From the NCBI RefSeq assembly GCF_000429305.1, contig NZ_AUBP01000007.1, positions 62,001 to 126,000 on the forward strand: a stretch of 64,000 nt of DNA, in the 5' to 3' direction. The notes beneath the pieces were generated by a model, which saw nothing but the letters and a program-made list of their open reading frames with translations, did no database searches and had not been told where the DNA came from. The position numbers and the translations under genes were made by a program. This DNA is from Desulfovibrio inopinatus DSM 10711 (GTDB lineage Bacteria > Desulfobacterota > Desulfovibrionia > Desulfovibrionales > Desulfovibrionaceae). Shown here one piece after another: positions 9,217 to 18,200 of the stretch (position 1 is its first letter; each line of letters begins with the position of its first letter).

Positions 9217-11159
9217 CAACGAAAGTCGTCACGACATGTACACGTGACTGTCCCGGATGCTGTGGATTGAGTGCAACCGTCGATGCCGGTCGCTTGACCG
9301 GTCTTGGTGTGAATCCGGATTTTCCTTTAGGCCGAGGGGGCGTTTGCGCGAAAGCTCGAGCATATGTCGATCGAGTGTACGATCCCGAACGGGTTGTGAC
9401 TCCCCTGCGCCGGACACGAGCTGGATTCGAACGTGTCGGCTGGAGTGATGCGCTTGATGAAATGGCTGACAAGTTGTTGGCAACACGAGAAAAACATGGT
9501 CCGGAAGCGGTCCTGTATTACATGGGATATGGAGAACGGACAGCACTCAAGTTGCTGAATGCCCGTTTCTTCAATCTGTTCGGCGGAGTGACGACACTTT
9601 CCGGTAGCCTGTGTGGCGGTACAGGACAAGCCTCGCAGAACCTTGATTTTGGAGAAAGGATTTCTCACGATCCCCTTGATCATTTGAATGCCCAAAGCGT
9701 GATTTTGTGGGGACGAAATCCTGTTGTGACTCAGCACAGCCTGCTCTGGGTATTACGTGATCTCAAAAAGCAGGGAAAAACGCTTCTTGTTGTTGATCCG
9801 ACTCCAAGTGCGACGGCTCGGGTCTTTGGTGGACATATTGCTGTTCGTCCCGGTGGCGATGTGTGGCTGGCCATGGCAGCAGCTGGACGCGTGATGGAAC
9901 GAGGTTTGGTCAATGATCGTTTTATCTCCGAATATGGTGAGGGGTTTAAAGAGTTTTCGTCTCTTGTCAAACGCTATACAGTTGACGATATGGCCTATCG
10001 GGCCGGTGTCTTATTGGATGATGTAGACCGTTTGGCCTCAGCTATGACCAACGGTGCCCCGGCAGCCATACTCTTAGGATGGGGTTTGCATCGTCGCAAG
10101 ACAGCGCACCAGTCCATTCGGGCCATTGATGCACTTTCAGCCATGACGGGGAATATCGGCATTGCCGGAGGTGGTGTCAGTCAGGGGTTTGAAGAGTACG
10201 GGCCGTATGACCCGGCCATATGGGGAGAAGATCTTGCCGAGCCGCGGCGCAAACTCTCTATGCCAAGCATAGGCCGATCAATTTTAGAAGCGAAAGATCC
10301 CGGTATTGAAATGATTGTCGTGAGCGCTGCCAACCCGGTCTGCATGGCACCACAGGCCAAATTGACACGACGTGCATTCGAAAAAACGCCGTTTGTGGTA
10401 TCCATGGCGCAATTTCTTGATGACACATCGGAACTGGCTGATCTCGTTTTGCCATGCGCAACTTTTTTGGAAGAGCGCGATGTGGTTGCCGGATATGGAC
10501 ACAATTATGTCGGGCCGGTCAATAAGGCGATCGAACCTGTTGGAGAATGCCGCTCCCAGTTCGACATCTTTATGGATTTGGCCAGCCGATTCGAATTTGG
10601 CTCCGAATTGATTGATACGGAAGAACGCTGGCTCACGCGAATCTTGCGTCCGCTTTTCGATAAAGGCGTGACACTGGCCGACATTGAGGCCGGTCCGATT
10701 CGTATTCCCGATGCTCCGTTTGTTCCGTATGCAGACAAGATTTTTCCGACGCCTTCCGGCAAATTTCGCTTCATGACAGAGTTCGTGGAAGAGGTTCCCA
10801 ACGAAACGGAATCGTATCCGTATCGTCTTCTCAGTGTTGGTGGAGCAAAGTTCTTGTGTTCCGAACGCACGATGGCTTCACACGTCGGTCTCCCTGAAAT
10901 CTCCATGGCGTATGAAGAAGTTCAACGTCTGGGGGTGTCGGATGGCGATGCGGTTGAAGTCTGTAGTCCGTACGGACGGTTGCAGGCACAATGTAAGTCT
11001 GTGAAGGGACAACGACGCGATGTGGTCATTATACCCCGAGGGGGCTGGATTAAAGCGGGACACGGCGTCAACCTCCTTACACGTGATGGCGCAAGTGACG
11101 TGGGCGAAGGAACGCCCTATTATGATTGTACTGTTTCTGTGAAACCCATGGGGGATTAA
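9213..11159 (+). CDS. Cytoplasmic molybdopterin (bis-MGD) oxidoreductase with Cys metal ligand
   Basis: A 648-residue member of the DMSO-reductase family. Four cysteines for an N-terminal [4Fe-4S] cluster are visible in CTRDCPGCCG and GGVCAKAR (about 9, 13, 17, 45). The residue expected to bind Mo or W is the cysteine in SGSLCGGTGQ (about 133). The C-terminal MGD-binding domain is present (SYPYRLLSVGG to the end). There is no twin-arginine signal, so it acts in the cytoplasm. The substrate cannot be assigned; cysteine-ligated relatives include thiosulfate/polysulfide reductases and acetylene hydratase. It is translationally coupled to the VOC gene, with no separate FeS or membrane subunit next to it, so the electron partner must lie elsewhere. 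Confidence 0.87.
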   Translation: MTTKVVTTCTRDCPGCCGLSATVDAGRLTGLGVNPDFPLGRGGVCAKARAYVDRVYDPERVVTPLRRTRAGFERVGWSDALDEMADKLLATREKHGPEAVLYYMGYGERTALKLLNARFFNLFGGVTTLSGSLCGGTGQASQNLDFGERISHDPLDHLNAQSVILWGRNPVVTQHSLLWVLRDLKKQGKTLLVVDPTPSATARVFGGHIAVRPGGDVWLAMAAAGRVMERGLVNDRFISEYGEGFKEFSSLVKRYTVDDMAYRAGVLLDDVDRLASAMTNGAPAAILLGWGLHRRKTAHQSIRAIDALSAMTGNIGIAGGGVSQGFEEYGPYDPAIWGEDLAEPRRKLSMPSIGRSILEAKDPGIEMIVVSAANPVCMAPQAKLTRRAFEKTPFVVSMAQFLDDTSELADLVLPCATFLEERDVVAGYGHNYVGPVNKAIEPVGECRSQFDIFMDLASRFEFGSELIDTEERWLTRILRPLFDKGVTLADIEAGPIRIPDAPFVPYADKIFPTPSGKFRFMTEFVEEVPNETESYPYRLLSVGGAKFLCSERTMASHVGLPEISMAYEEVQRLGVSDGDAVEVCSPYGRLQAQCKSVKGQRRDVVIIPRGGWIKAGHGVNLLTRDGASDVGEGTPYYDCTVSVKPMGD

Positions 11160-11197
11160 GAACGATTTTATATTGAATTTTACTTTGAAAAGAATCA

Positions 11198-11213
11198 ATC
11201 TGAATATTCAGAT
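11198..11213. promoter_or_regulatory. 16-bp perfect palindrome, possible operator
   Basis: ATCTGAATATTCAGAT is a perfect 8+8 palindrome without spacer, 38 bases after the molybdoenzyme stop and about 140 bases before the kinase-like gene at 11356. There is no T tract, so it is unlikely to be a terminator. A dimeric regulator site is possible, but nothing identifies the protein. Confidence 0.3.
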
Positions 11214-11355
11214 GAGATAGCATGGAATGATGGTGTAAAGACAGGATACGCATTCGTGGTTGATGGGGCGCGCTTCTACCGGGTATTCGTTTGGGGAAAG
11301 GTGAACTGCCTGTCAGCGTAGGAGTCGATTTCCCAATGTCAGGGGGTTCCGACTC

Positions 11356-13026
11356 ATGTGGGATACTCAAACCGTCGCCGGATTTTTTATTCCCGATGTT
11401 GTGGCCATCGTCTTCGGGATGGGCATACTGGGTCTCCTGTCCTATGCGTTGTGGTCTACACAGACTCGGCTTCGGCGACATATTCGACGACTTGAATATG
11501 AGTTGGAGAAAGAGCGAAAGAAACGCCGTCGAATTGTTGCGTCATACAGAATGAACCGGACGTTCTTTGATAGCGCGCTTGATGAAGTGCCTGTACCGAT
11601 TTTTTTCAAGAATGCTGATGGGCTATATACAAAAATCAATCAAGCTTTTGCTGACATGCTTGGTCAAAGCCGGAAGAACGTACTTGGTTTCGGCGTCAAA
11701 GATGTTGCCCCATCGGATCTTGCCAAAACGTATAAAGATATGGATCATAGGCTCTTTTGTGGTGAAGAAATGCGGCAATCCTATGAGAGCCAGGTGTTGT
11801 TCAGTGATGGGAAGAAACACGATGTTGTTTTCCATAAAGCCGCCTTGCGAACAAAAAGTGGTGTGGTCCGGGGCATACTGGGAATGGTTTTCGATGTGAC
11901 GCCATTGAAGCGGACCGAGCAAGAATTACGCATGGCACTTGATGAACTTCAGGCCGTATTCGACAATAGTCTGGTTGGTGTCGTGTTGCTCAAGGGCGGC
12001 CGGTTTATTGAAAGAATCAACGCACGGGGAGCGGAAATATTTGGTTTTAGCCCGGAAGAGTTGCAAGGTCAGTCGGTGAGTGTCGTCCATGTGTCTCCGG
12101 AACATTTTCTTGAGTTCGGAGAAAAGTATGTTTCCATGCTTGAACATCAGGATTTATTCAACATCGAATACCCCTTGCTCCGCCGAAATAAGACCACGGT
12201 GTGGTGTGCACTCTCCGGAAGAGCCGTTTCTTCCACCGATCTTTCACAAGGGATCATCTGGATCATTGACGATATAACTGAACGCAAGCGTCATGAAATC
12301 ATGCGTGAGGAAATTGGTCAATTGGCTAGACACAGTCTCAAGTCTCCCTTCGGTGCAATGATCTCCGTTTCCGACATGTTTTTAAGTGAAGAAAATTTGA
12401 CCAAAGAACAGCTTGATCGGATCGCCACGGTACAGGACACGGCCTTACACGTATTCGATTTGGCGAATGTGTTTCTTGTTATGGCTGGTGATGGTCCTGA
12501 GCATTTTTTGATTGATCGCGAACCCGTGGATATCGCTTGGCTTGCACGGCGCGTGGTGGTCAACGTGCAACGGCAGGCCGTACAGCGGCAGTGTACACTT
12601 GCTGTGTACTTTGATGGGCATGAAATGACAACGGATGATTCGCTGCTTATGCTTGGCGAAAAATCTATGCTTTACAGTATGTTGTCAAATGTGGTCAAAA
12701 ATGCGCTGCATGCATCTGATCCTGGACAAGCGGTGTTGATATCACTTTTCCAGGGGGATTGCGCCATGATCGAAGTGCAGTACGAGAACTCTGCTCCCAC
12801 TGTAATATGCGAAACATTTTTGCACGATGACAAGTGGTTTGAAGCGCAAGCAGATATTGATTTTTCCTTGTATTCCATGCGCCTGACTGTTGAAGCACAT
12901 CGTGGCGAAGTGGATATTGATACCGACAGCGCAACAAAAACCATATTTCGGATTCGATTGCCTCGTATGCAGGCCGCGTGTGAAGCAAAGGCTGAAACTG
13001 TATCCATGCAAGGAGGCGATATATGA
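11356..13026 (+). CDS. PAS-PAS histidine-kinase-like protein with degenerate ATPase boxes
   Basis: A 556-residue protein with one N-terminal membrane helix (about 14-34), a basic coiled coil (35-65), two PAS domains (about 66-190 and 195-315, the second ending DDITERK), a dimerisation helix with the His-box variant LARHSLKSPFG, and a HATPase-like fold. The N box MLSNVVKNALHAS is preserved. The G1 box (normally DxGxG) reads YENSAPTV and the G2 glycine loop is missing. It may therefore bind ATP poorly or not at all and act as a pseudokinase or scaffold. AGGGGG about 10 bases upstream supports the start. It is 10 bases upstream of the EAL/HDOD gene, so the two are almost certainly cotranscribed. 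Confidence 0.85.
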   Translation: MWDTQTVAGFFIPDVVAIVFGMGILGLLSYALWSTQTRLRRHIRRLEYELEKERKKRRRIVASYRMNRTFFDSALDEVPVPIFFKNADGLYTKINQAFADMLGQSRKNVLGFGVKDVAPSDLAKTYKDMDHRLFCGEEMRQSYESQVLFSDGKKHDVVFHKAALRTKSGVVRGILGMVFDVTPLKRTEQELRMALDELQAVFDNSLVGVVLLKGGRFIERINARGAEIFGFSPEELQGQSVSVVHVSPEHFLEFGEKYVSMLEHQDLFNIEYPLLRRNKTTVWCALSGRAVSSTDLSQGIIWIIDDITERKRHEIMREEIGQLARHSLKSPFGAMISVSDMFLSEENLTKEQLDRIATVQDTALHVFDLANVFLVMAGDGPEHFLIDREPVDIAWLARRVVVNVQRQAVQRQCTLAVYFDGHEMTTDDSLLMLGEKSMLYSMLSNVVKNALHASDPGQAVLISLFQGDCAMIEVQYENSAPTVICETFLHDDKWFEAQADIDFSLYSMRLTVEAHRGEVDIDTDSATKTIFRIRLPRMQAACEAKAETVSMQGGDI

Positions 13027-13039
13027 GAGGCGTACCGTG

Positions 13040-14263
13040 ATGCACAACAGGGTCGTGTCCTGGGCCACGTTGCCGATTGTGGATGAAAAGGGAATGGTTT
13101 GGGGAAGTGAGTTTCTCTATAGAAACTCACCCGACGCCTATGTCGCCTTTATTGAAGATGCAGATCAGGCAACTTTGGATGTGCTTTCCCATGCAGCGAT
13201 GAATCTGGGTGGTGGAAGCTTCGAAGGATTAGCTCTCGTCAATTTTACGCCCTGGACGATTACCGAAGATTTTTGTTTGTGTCTGTCTCCGCGGCGAGTG
13301 GTGATCGGACTCACCGCTCTTGATGATATGGATGGAATGCTACGCGCTATCGATGTGGCAAAACGCCAAGGATACAACGTTTCTCTTTCTGTTGATTCGG
13401 TCAAACAATTTTCTGCCTCGATTGCCCAACGTGTTGATATGGTGGAGTTTGATGTCAGTACAATGTCGTCAAACGAAGCACAGCGCCTTGTTGCCATGGC
13501 ACAGCGCCATCACGTTTCAATACTTGGAAAGTATATTTCAAATCGGGCACTGTTCAAGGCGGCCAAGTCTTTGGGATGTACGCTTTTTCAAGGATTTTTT
13601 TTCTCTGAGCCGGTCCGGTACGCTAAGCCTCGCTTTTCCTCTTCCGCATCGTTGCGTATGCGTCTTCTCAAAGAAATCGAACTGAATGAGCCCGATATTG
13701 ATGCATTGACGGTGTTGGTAGAGGCTGAACCGTCGATTAGTTATCGTCTGTTGGCATGTATTCACGCCGTTTGTTTCTCGACGGTTTCAGCCGTGACGAG
13801 CATTAAACATGCTATACGCGTAGCCGGCTGGCAGAGTGTGAGGAGTTGGTTACGCCTTATGGTCGTGACAGATGTTTCTCCGCCTGATACTCTGCGCAAC
13901 CTTGCCTATCAAGCTGCGGTTCGTGCCAAGACTTTGGAGCTCGCCGCACTTGAAAGTGGACAGCGCGATTTAGCCAATACATTGTTTCTTCTCGGTCTTT
14001 TTTCTCTTCTTGATACCCAACTCGATGATTCTATGGACTCTCTTGTCGGTTCACTTCCTGTCGATACACCTTTGGCCGATGCGTTACGTGGTCATGACAA
14101 TGGGCTTTTTCATTGGTTAGGCCTCGTTGTTATGGACGAGCAAGGCGATTTCGAACGTGTCGACCAAGCGTCGGCCGCATTAGGGCTTCCCGCCAATCTC
14201 GTATCGTTGTGCCGTATAAAATCTGTTGCATGGGCTCAGGGAGTTTTCAACCTTTCCCGATGA
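13040..14263 (+). CDS. EAL-like/HDOD signalling protein
   Basis: A 407-residue protein of the YuxH-like class: an N-terminal EAL-type barrel followed by an HDOD domain. The EAL part is degenerate: the catalytic EAL motif is replaced by SEFLYRN and the acidic metal ligands are not in place, so cyclic-di-GMP hydrolysis is unlikely. The HDOD part (about 210-400) contains LKEIELNEPDID and the IKHAIRVAGWQSVRSWLRLM block, matching a second protein in this window at 61159-62406. GAGAGG lies 6-9 bases before a GTG (13037) and an ATG (13040); either may start the protein. An in-frame upstream extension has no ribosome site. It directly follows the kinase-like gene and probably relays or reads its state. 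Confidence 0.85.
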   Translation: MHNRVVSWATLPIVDEKGMVWGSEFLYRNSPDAYVAFIEDADQATLDVLSHAAMNLGGGSFEGLALVNFTPWTITEDFCLCLSPRRVVIGLTALDDMDGMLRAIDVAKRQGYNVSLSVDSVKQFSASIAQRVDMVEFDVSTMSSNEAQRLVAMAQRHHVSILGKYISNRALFKAAKSLGCTLFQGFFFSEPVRYAKPRFSSSASLRMRLLKEIELNEPDIDALTVLVEAEPSISYRLLACIHAVCFSTVSAVTSIKHAIRVAGWQSVRSWLRLMVVTDVSPPDTLRNLAYQAAVRAKTLELAALESGQRDLANTLFLLGLFSLLDTQLDDSMDSLVGSLPVDTPLADALRGHDNGLFHWLGLVVMDEQGDFERVDQASAALGLPANLVSLCRIKSVAWAQGVFNLSR

Positions 14264-14352
14264 CCGCTTTGTACCTTCCTCCACCTTGCTTTCCTTTCTA
14301 GCTGTGCTATTGAAGATGCTCTATTATTAACATTGTCACGGTTATCAATATA

Positions 14353-16962
14353 ATGAATCTCCTTATTCTGGTAAGTGCCGTTGCCTTGGTACTTTTGATA
14401 CTCTTGTTGTATCAACTCTATGCGAAAGATCGAATCCAACGTCGACTTACTCACTCTCAAGTTTGTCTTGAACGTATGGCAAAGGAATATGACGATCTTT
14501 TTGCACAGGCACCTCTTGGCATATTCCGAACAACTCCAGGTGGAAAATTATTGATGGCTAACCCGGAAGTAGCGTCTATTCTCGGGTATGCTTCTATAGA
14601 AGAAATGAAATCCAAAGTAATGGATGTTGGGCAGGATATGTACGCCAACGCCATGGCACGTGAAAAAGTTAATCGTATTTTTGAGAATGGAGGCCGACTT
14701 ACGCAGTTTGAAGCTCAGTTCAAACGAGCCGACGGTTCCATTACGTGGGTGTATATTAATGCGGCGGCAACGTATGATGAACAGGGGCGGCCTATTCGCT
14801 ATAATGGCTTCTTGAGTGATTATAGTGTTCAACGCAAGAAATCGGAAAGTCTTCGCGCTTATGCTCGTGAGCTGGCTCGCGAAGTGCAGAGCCGCAATCT
14901 TGATTTGCAATCGGCATACGATTCTTTACTCAAAACGAACTGTCAGCTTCAGGAAGCGAAAGCTGCTGCTGAAATGGCCAATAAGGCCAAAGGCGAATTT
15001 CTTGCCAATATGAGTCATGAAATTCGTACTCCGCTCAATGCTGTTATTGCCCTGTCCGAGGTAGTTCTTGAGACCGAATTGAACAATCGGCAGCGTGAAT
15101 ATATTGAAATTATGCGCTCTTCCAGCAAATCGCTGCTTAGAGTCATTAATGATATTCTTGATTTCTCAAAAATTGAAGCCGACAAGCTCGATCTGGAACA
15201 TATTGAATTCAAACCACGGGAACTCCTTGACGATGTTGCCGACATGTATCGTGATAAAGTCGCGGCAACCGCCGTTGAACTGGTTATTGATGTTTCACGC
15301 GATACACCTGAAGTTCTGGCCGGTGATCCCTATCGATTACGCCAAGTGCTCATCAATCTTGTTTCCAATGCGTTTAAGTTCACCCATACGGGAGAAGTAT
15401 ACATCGGGCTGCATGTTCATCGCGAAACGACAACGCGTATCAAAGCGGTCTTCACGATTAAAGATACTGGGATTGGCATGCCCCAAGATGTGATCGAGAA
15501 TTTGTTCGTTCCCTTTTCGCAGGCCGATGGCTCTACGTCCCGTATGTATGGTGGAACCGGGCTGGGGCTGGCTATCAGTAAAAAATTGATTGGGTATTTT
15601 GGCGGCGATATTGATGTGTCGAGCGAAGTCGGATCGGGAACAACCTTTACGTTTACGGCATGGTTTGAGAAACGACATGCCGACAAAAGTATGGCACTCC
15701 GTGTTCCCGACGATATCGCACAGAAACGCGCCATCATCATTGAAGACAGTCCGGGAAGCCGGCTGGTATTAATGAATTTGTTGCTGTCTCTTGGGATGCA
15801 GGCGGAGGCATTTGAGCATGCCGAGCAGGCACTGGAAGCCTTGGAGTCATCACGTGTCGAGCCTCCGGGATTTCTGTTTCTTGACCAACGCCTCCCTGGC
15901 ATGTTCGGTCTGGATTTTATTGAAGAAGCCAATCGGCGTGGAATGTATATTCCCCCCACGGTCTTGATGACGGCGTATAATGACGAAAAAGAGTTCGATC
16001 GTGCCGAGGCTCTTGGGATACGTTCCATTCTCATCAAACCGTTGACGCGTTCACGGCTGTACCAGTGTATTCTCGATGCGGTCGGTGCGCGGCCCTCACG
16101 TCGTAAACGTCCTGGACAGCATCGAGCTTTACCCCAACCGGGAAGTCGTATTCTGCTTGTTGAGGATAATCCAACGAACCGGCTCGTGGCGAGAGAAGTC
16201 TTGGAAGGCGCACACCTCGTTGTCGAGGATGCCGAGCATGGTCGAGCTGCGCTTGAAGCGGTGTCTCAAGCAACATATGATGTTATTTTGATGGATATTC
16301 AAATGCCCGGCATGGATGGTTTTGAAGCGACGACACGTCTTCGTACCCTCCCAGAGCTCGAAAATACGCCCATTATTGCTATGACCGCACATGCCATGAT
16401 GGGTGATCGAGAACGATGTCTTGCTGCTGGAATGGATGATTATATCGCAAAACCGATTGATCAGACCGAGATGTTGGCCATATTGGCTCGACATATCCCA
16501 ACGAAGCAGGGAGACTGGAGTCCGGCTGCACACATGCAATCGGCTGCTCAAAAGGAGCATAACATGGCTGCTCAGACATCCCTTTCACAACAGCTTGATT
16601 CCGACCGGCTTGAAGAACTTGAAGGTATAGACTTGGATGAAGCAATGGAGCGCCTTGGTGGAAAACGTGAATTATACAAAACGATCCTTCTTCGCTATCG
16701 GGAAGATTTTCGGAATCTTATCGGGGAGATAACGCAAGCGGTAGAGAGTAGGGATGAGACCAAAGCCATGCAACTCGCCCATCGATTCGGTGGGGCATCT
16801 GGAAATATTTCAGCTCGCTTAGCCCGGAAAGCTGCTCTCGATTTTCAAGCTGCACTCAAAACGGGAGATGATGGAACAATACATCGTGCGGTACAGCAAT
16901 TGACGGAGAACACTACTTCATTGTTTTCAAGTATCGATATGCTGAGCCATAATGAGAGGTGA
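14353..16962 (+). CDS. Hybrid histidine kinase: PAS-HK-REC-REC-Hpt
   Basis: An 869-residue membrane-anchored hybrid kinase. One N-terminal helix (3-22), PAS domain (about 45-160), coiled coil, HisKA with His222 in MSHEIRTPLN, HATPase with NLVSNAFKFT, DTGIGM and GGTGLGLAIS, a first receiver (about 460-580; Asp in LFLDQRLPG, Lys in ILIKPL), a second receiver (about 600-720; LMDIQMPGMDG, YIAKPID) and a C-terminal Hpt domain with the His in LAHRFGGASGNI. All steps of a His-Asp-His phosphorelay are on one chain except the final regulator. The single receiver 100 bases downstream is a natural acceptor. No clear Shine-Dalgarno precedes the ATG at 14353; the start rests on the membrane helix. Confidence 0.93.
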   Translation: MNLLILVSAVALVLLILLLYQLYAKDRIQRRLTHSQVCLERMAKEYDDLFAQAPLGIFRTTPGGKLLMANPEVASILGYASIEEMKSKVMDVGQDMYANAMAREKVNRIFENGGRLTQFEAQFKRADGSITWVYINAAATYDEQGRPIRYNGFLSDYSVQRKKSESLRAYARELAREVQSRNLDLQSAYDSLLKTNCQLQEAKAAAEMANKAKGEFLANMSHEIRTPLNAVIALSEVVLETELNNRQREYIEIMRSSSKSLLRVINDILDFSKIEADKLDLEHIEFKPRELLDDVADMYRDKVAATAVELVIDVSRDTPEVLAGDPYRLRQVLINLVSNAFKFTHTGEVYIGLHVHRETTTRIKAVFTIKDTGIGMPQDVIENLFVPFSQADGSTSRMYGGTGLGLAISKKLIGYFGGDIDVSSEVGSGTTFTFTAWFEKRHADKSMALRVPDDIAQKRAIIIEDSPGSRLVLMNLLLSLGMQAEAFEHAEQALEALESSRVEPPGFLFLDQRLPGMFGLDFIEEANRRGMYIPPTVLMTAYNDEKEFDRAEALGIRSILIKPLTRSRLYQCILDAVGARPSRRKRPGQHRALPQPGSRILLVEDNPTNRLVAREVLEGAHLVVEDAEHGRAALEAVSQATYDVILMDIQMPGMDGFEATTRLRTLPELENTPIIAMTAHAMMGDRERCLAAGMDDYIAKPIDQTEMLAILARHIPTKQGDWSPAAHMQSAAQKEHNMAAQTSLSQQLDSDRLEELEGIDLDEAMERLGGKRELYKTILLRYREDFRNLIGEITQAVESRDETKAMQLAHRFGGASGNISARLARKAALDFQAALKTGDDGTIHRAVQQLTENTTSLFSSIDMLSHNER

Positions 16963-17061
16963 GCAAAGAGGGATTTTTCATTGCAATAATGTTGGATACT
17001 GAGTAGAAGAAAACGTATTTTGGCTTTTTGATGAAAGTGTTAAACAGGAGACGTCATTTCT

Positions 17062-17427
17062 ATGAGCAGAGTTCTGATTGTTGACGATGACATGACGTCG
17101 CGTGAAATTTTGACGAGTATTGTTCTTGACGCTGGACATGATGCGGTGACAGCAGAAAACGGTGAAGAAGCGCTGGCAGTTTATAAACGTCAACCGGTTG
17201 ACCTCGTTTTTCTTGATATTTTCATGCCTGAAAAAGAAGGTCTTGAGACTCTTAAAGAACTATTAGTTCTTCAAAAGAACCTCCCTGTCGTTGCAATGAC
17301 CGGAGGGAGTGCATTCACTTCGTTTGAACCATTGAACTGGGCAAAAAATCTCGGCGCAACCCGGGCAATTCTCAAACCCGTTGAACGGAAGGAAGTTTTA
17401 GCCATTTTAGCCGATCTCGATGGTTGA
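17062..17427 (+). CDS. Single-domain response regulator (CheY-like)
   Basis: A 121-residue stand-alone receiver. It shows the acidic pocket IVDDD, phospho-acceptor Asp in FLDIFMPEKEG (about 54), a Thr in AMTGGS and the conserved Lys in ILKPVER. It has no output domain, so it acts through protein contacts or as a phosphorelay intermediate. It lies 100 bases downstream of the hybrid kinase with Hpt, which makes it the probable acceptor. AGGAG stands about 11 bases before the ATG. Confidence 0.92.
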   Translation: MSRVLIVDDDMTSREILTSIVLDAGHDAVTAENGEEALAVYKRQPVDLVFLDIFMPEKEGLETLKELLVLQKNLPVVAMTGGSAFTSFEPLNWAKNLGATRAILKPVERKEVLAILADLDG

Positions 17428-17565
17428 TTATCGATCCTGACTCCCCTCCCCCCTCTTGTTCGCCTTCAAGCTCGTCCACGCGGTATTTTCTTGTCGATGT
17501 TCCTTTTCGTTGTACTTCTGTATTCGATATGGAACCGAATTCGTATACATTGTGTTTTAACACTA

Positions 17566-17602
17566 CATCATCGGGGAGCATTGTTGTTCTTCCCCGATGA
17601 TG
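17566..17602. terminator. Hairpin between convergent genes
   Basis: CATCATCGGGGA (17566-17577) pairs with TCCCCGATGATG (17591-17602), a perfect 12-bp stem around a 13-base loop. It sits between the stop of the receiver gene and the stop of the YbjN-like gene on the other strand. No clean T tract follows on either strand, so termination is likely but not proven. Confidence 0.55.
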
Positions 17603-17628
17603 ACTCGTGAATTGTTTTAACGCGGTGA

Positions 17629-18177
17629 TTATTCGTTCATGACAGACGGAAATTCAAATCCGGCTTGTTCAAGCTGTTGAACGGCTTCGTGGTGGCTAAT
17701 GTCTCCGCAGGCAACGAGTTCGGTTATTTGGCGCGTGGCGTTGATAAAAAATCCAATTGCCGAAATAATTTCAAAGCACAGTGCTGTGTTGATCGAAGCG
17801 TCATTGGTAAGCAAGGAATAGTTGAAATAGATGAAGCCTTCATCCTCGATCAGACCAAACGCTCCTAAGGGCAGAAGACGGTTGACCATAAGCAGGTACA
17901 GGCCGGTTTCTGCAATATGGGGGGTGTCGACGACAAAGGGTGCCATAAGGATAAACTGAATGGAACGGGGTTTGTCTGCTTCGACGGCAAGGCCATGATC
18001 GCCTGCGGTGTTGCCGAGAGAAGCAATTTGAAGGGTGTATTCACGTTTGTGGTCATCCATGTCGAGATGCACATACAGTCGATCTGCCGGACAGTTTTCG
18101 TCGGCCGACTGGTCATAGAAAGACACGTTTTGTTCTGTGAGAAAATCGCAAAGCTGTTGCAACCAGGGGGCTTTCAT
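17629..18177 (-). CDS. YbjN-like domain protein
   Basis: A 182-residue soluble acidic protein. The region LLMVNRLLPLGAFGLIED followed by FIYFNYSLLTND and a helical stretch is the pattern of the YbjN/type-III-chaperone-like fold, which serves in protein-protein contacts. Function is unknown. AAAGGAT stands 6 bases before the ATG at 18177, so this start is preferred over a 39-residue extension that would overlap the upstream gene. It follows the threonine aldolase gene by 23 bases on the same strand, so they are probably cotranscribed. Confidence 0.7.
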   Translation of the reverse strand: MKAPWLQQLCDFLTEQNVSFYDQSADENCPADRLYVHLDMDDHKREYTLQIASLGNTAGDHGLAVEADKPRSIQFILMAPFVVDTPHIAETGLYLLMVNRLLPLGAFGLIEDEGFIYFNYSLLTNDASINTALCFEIISAIGFFINATRQITELVACGDISHHEAVQQLEQAGFEFPSVMNE

Positions 18178-18200
18178 GGCGGCATCCTTTCTTGATGGCG

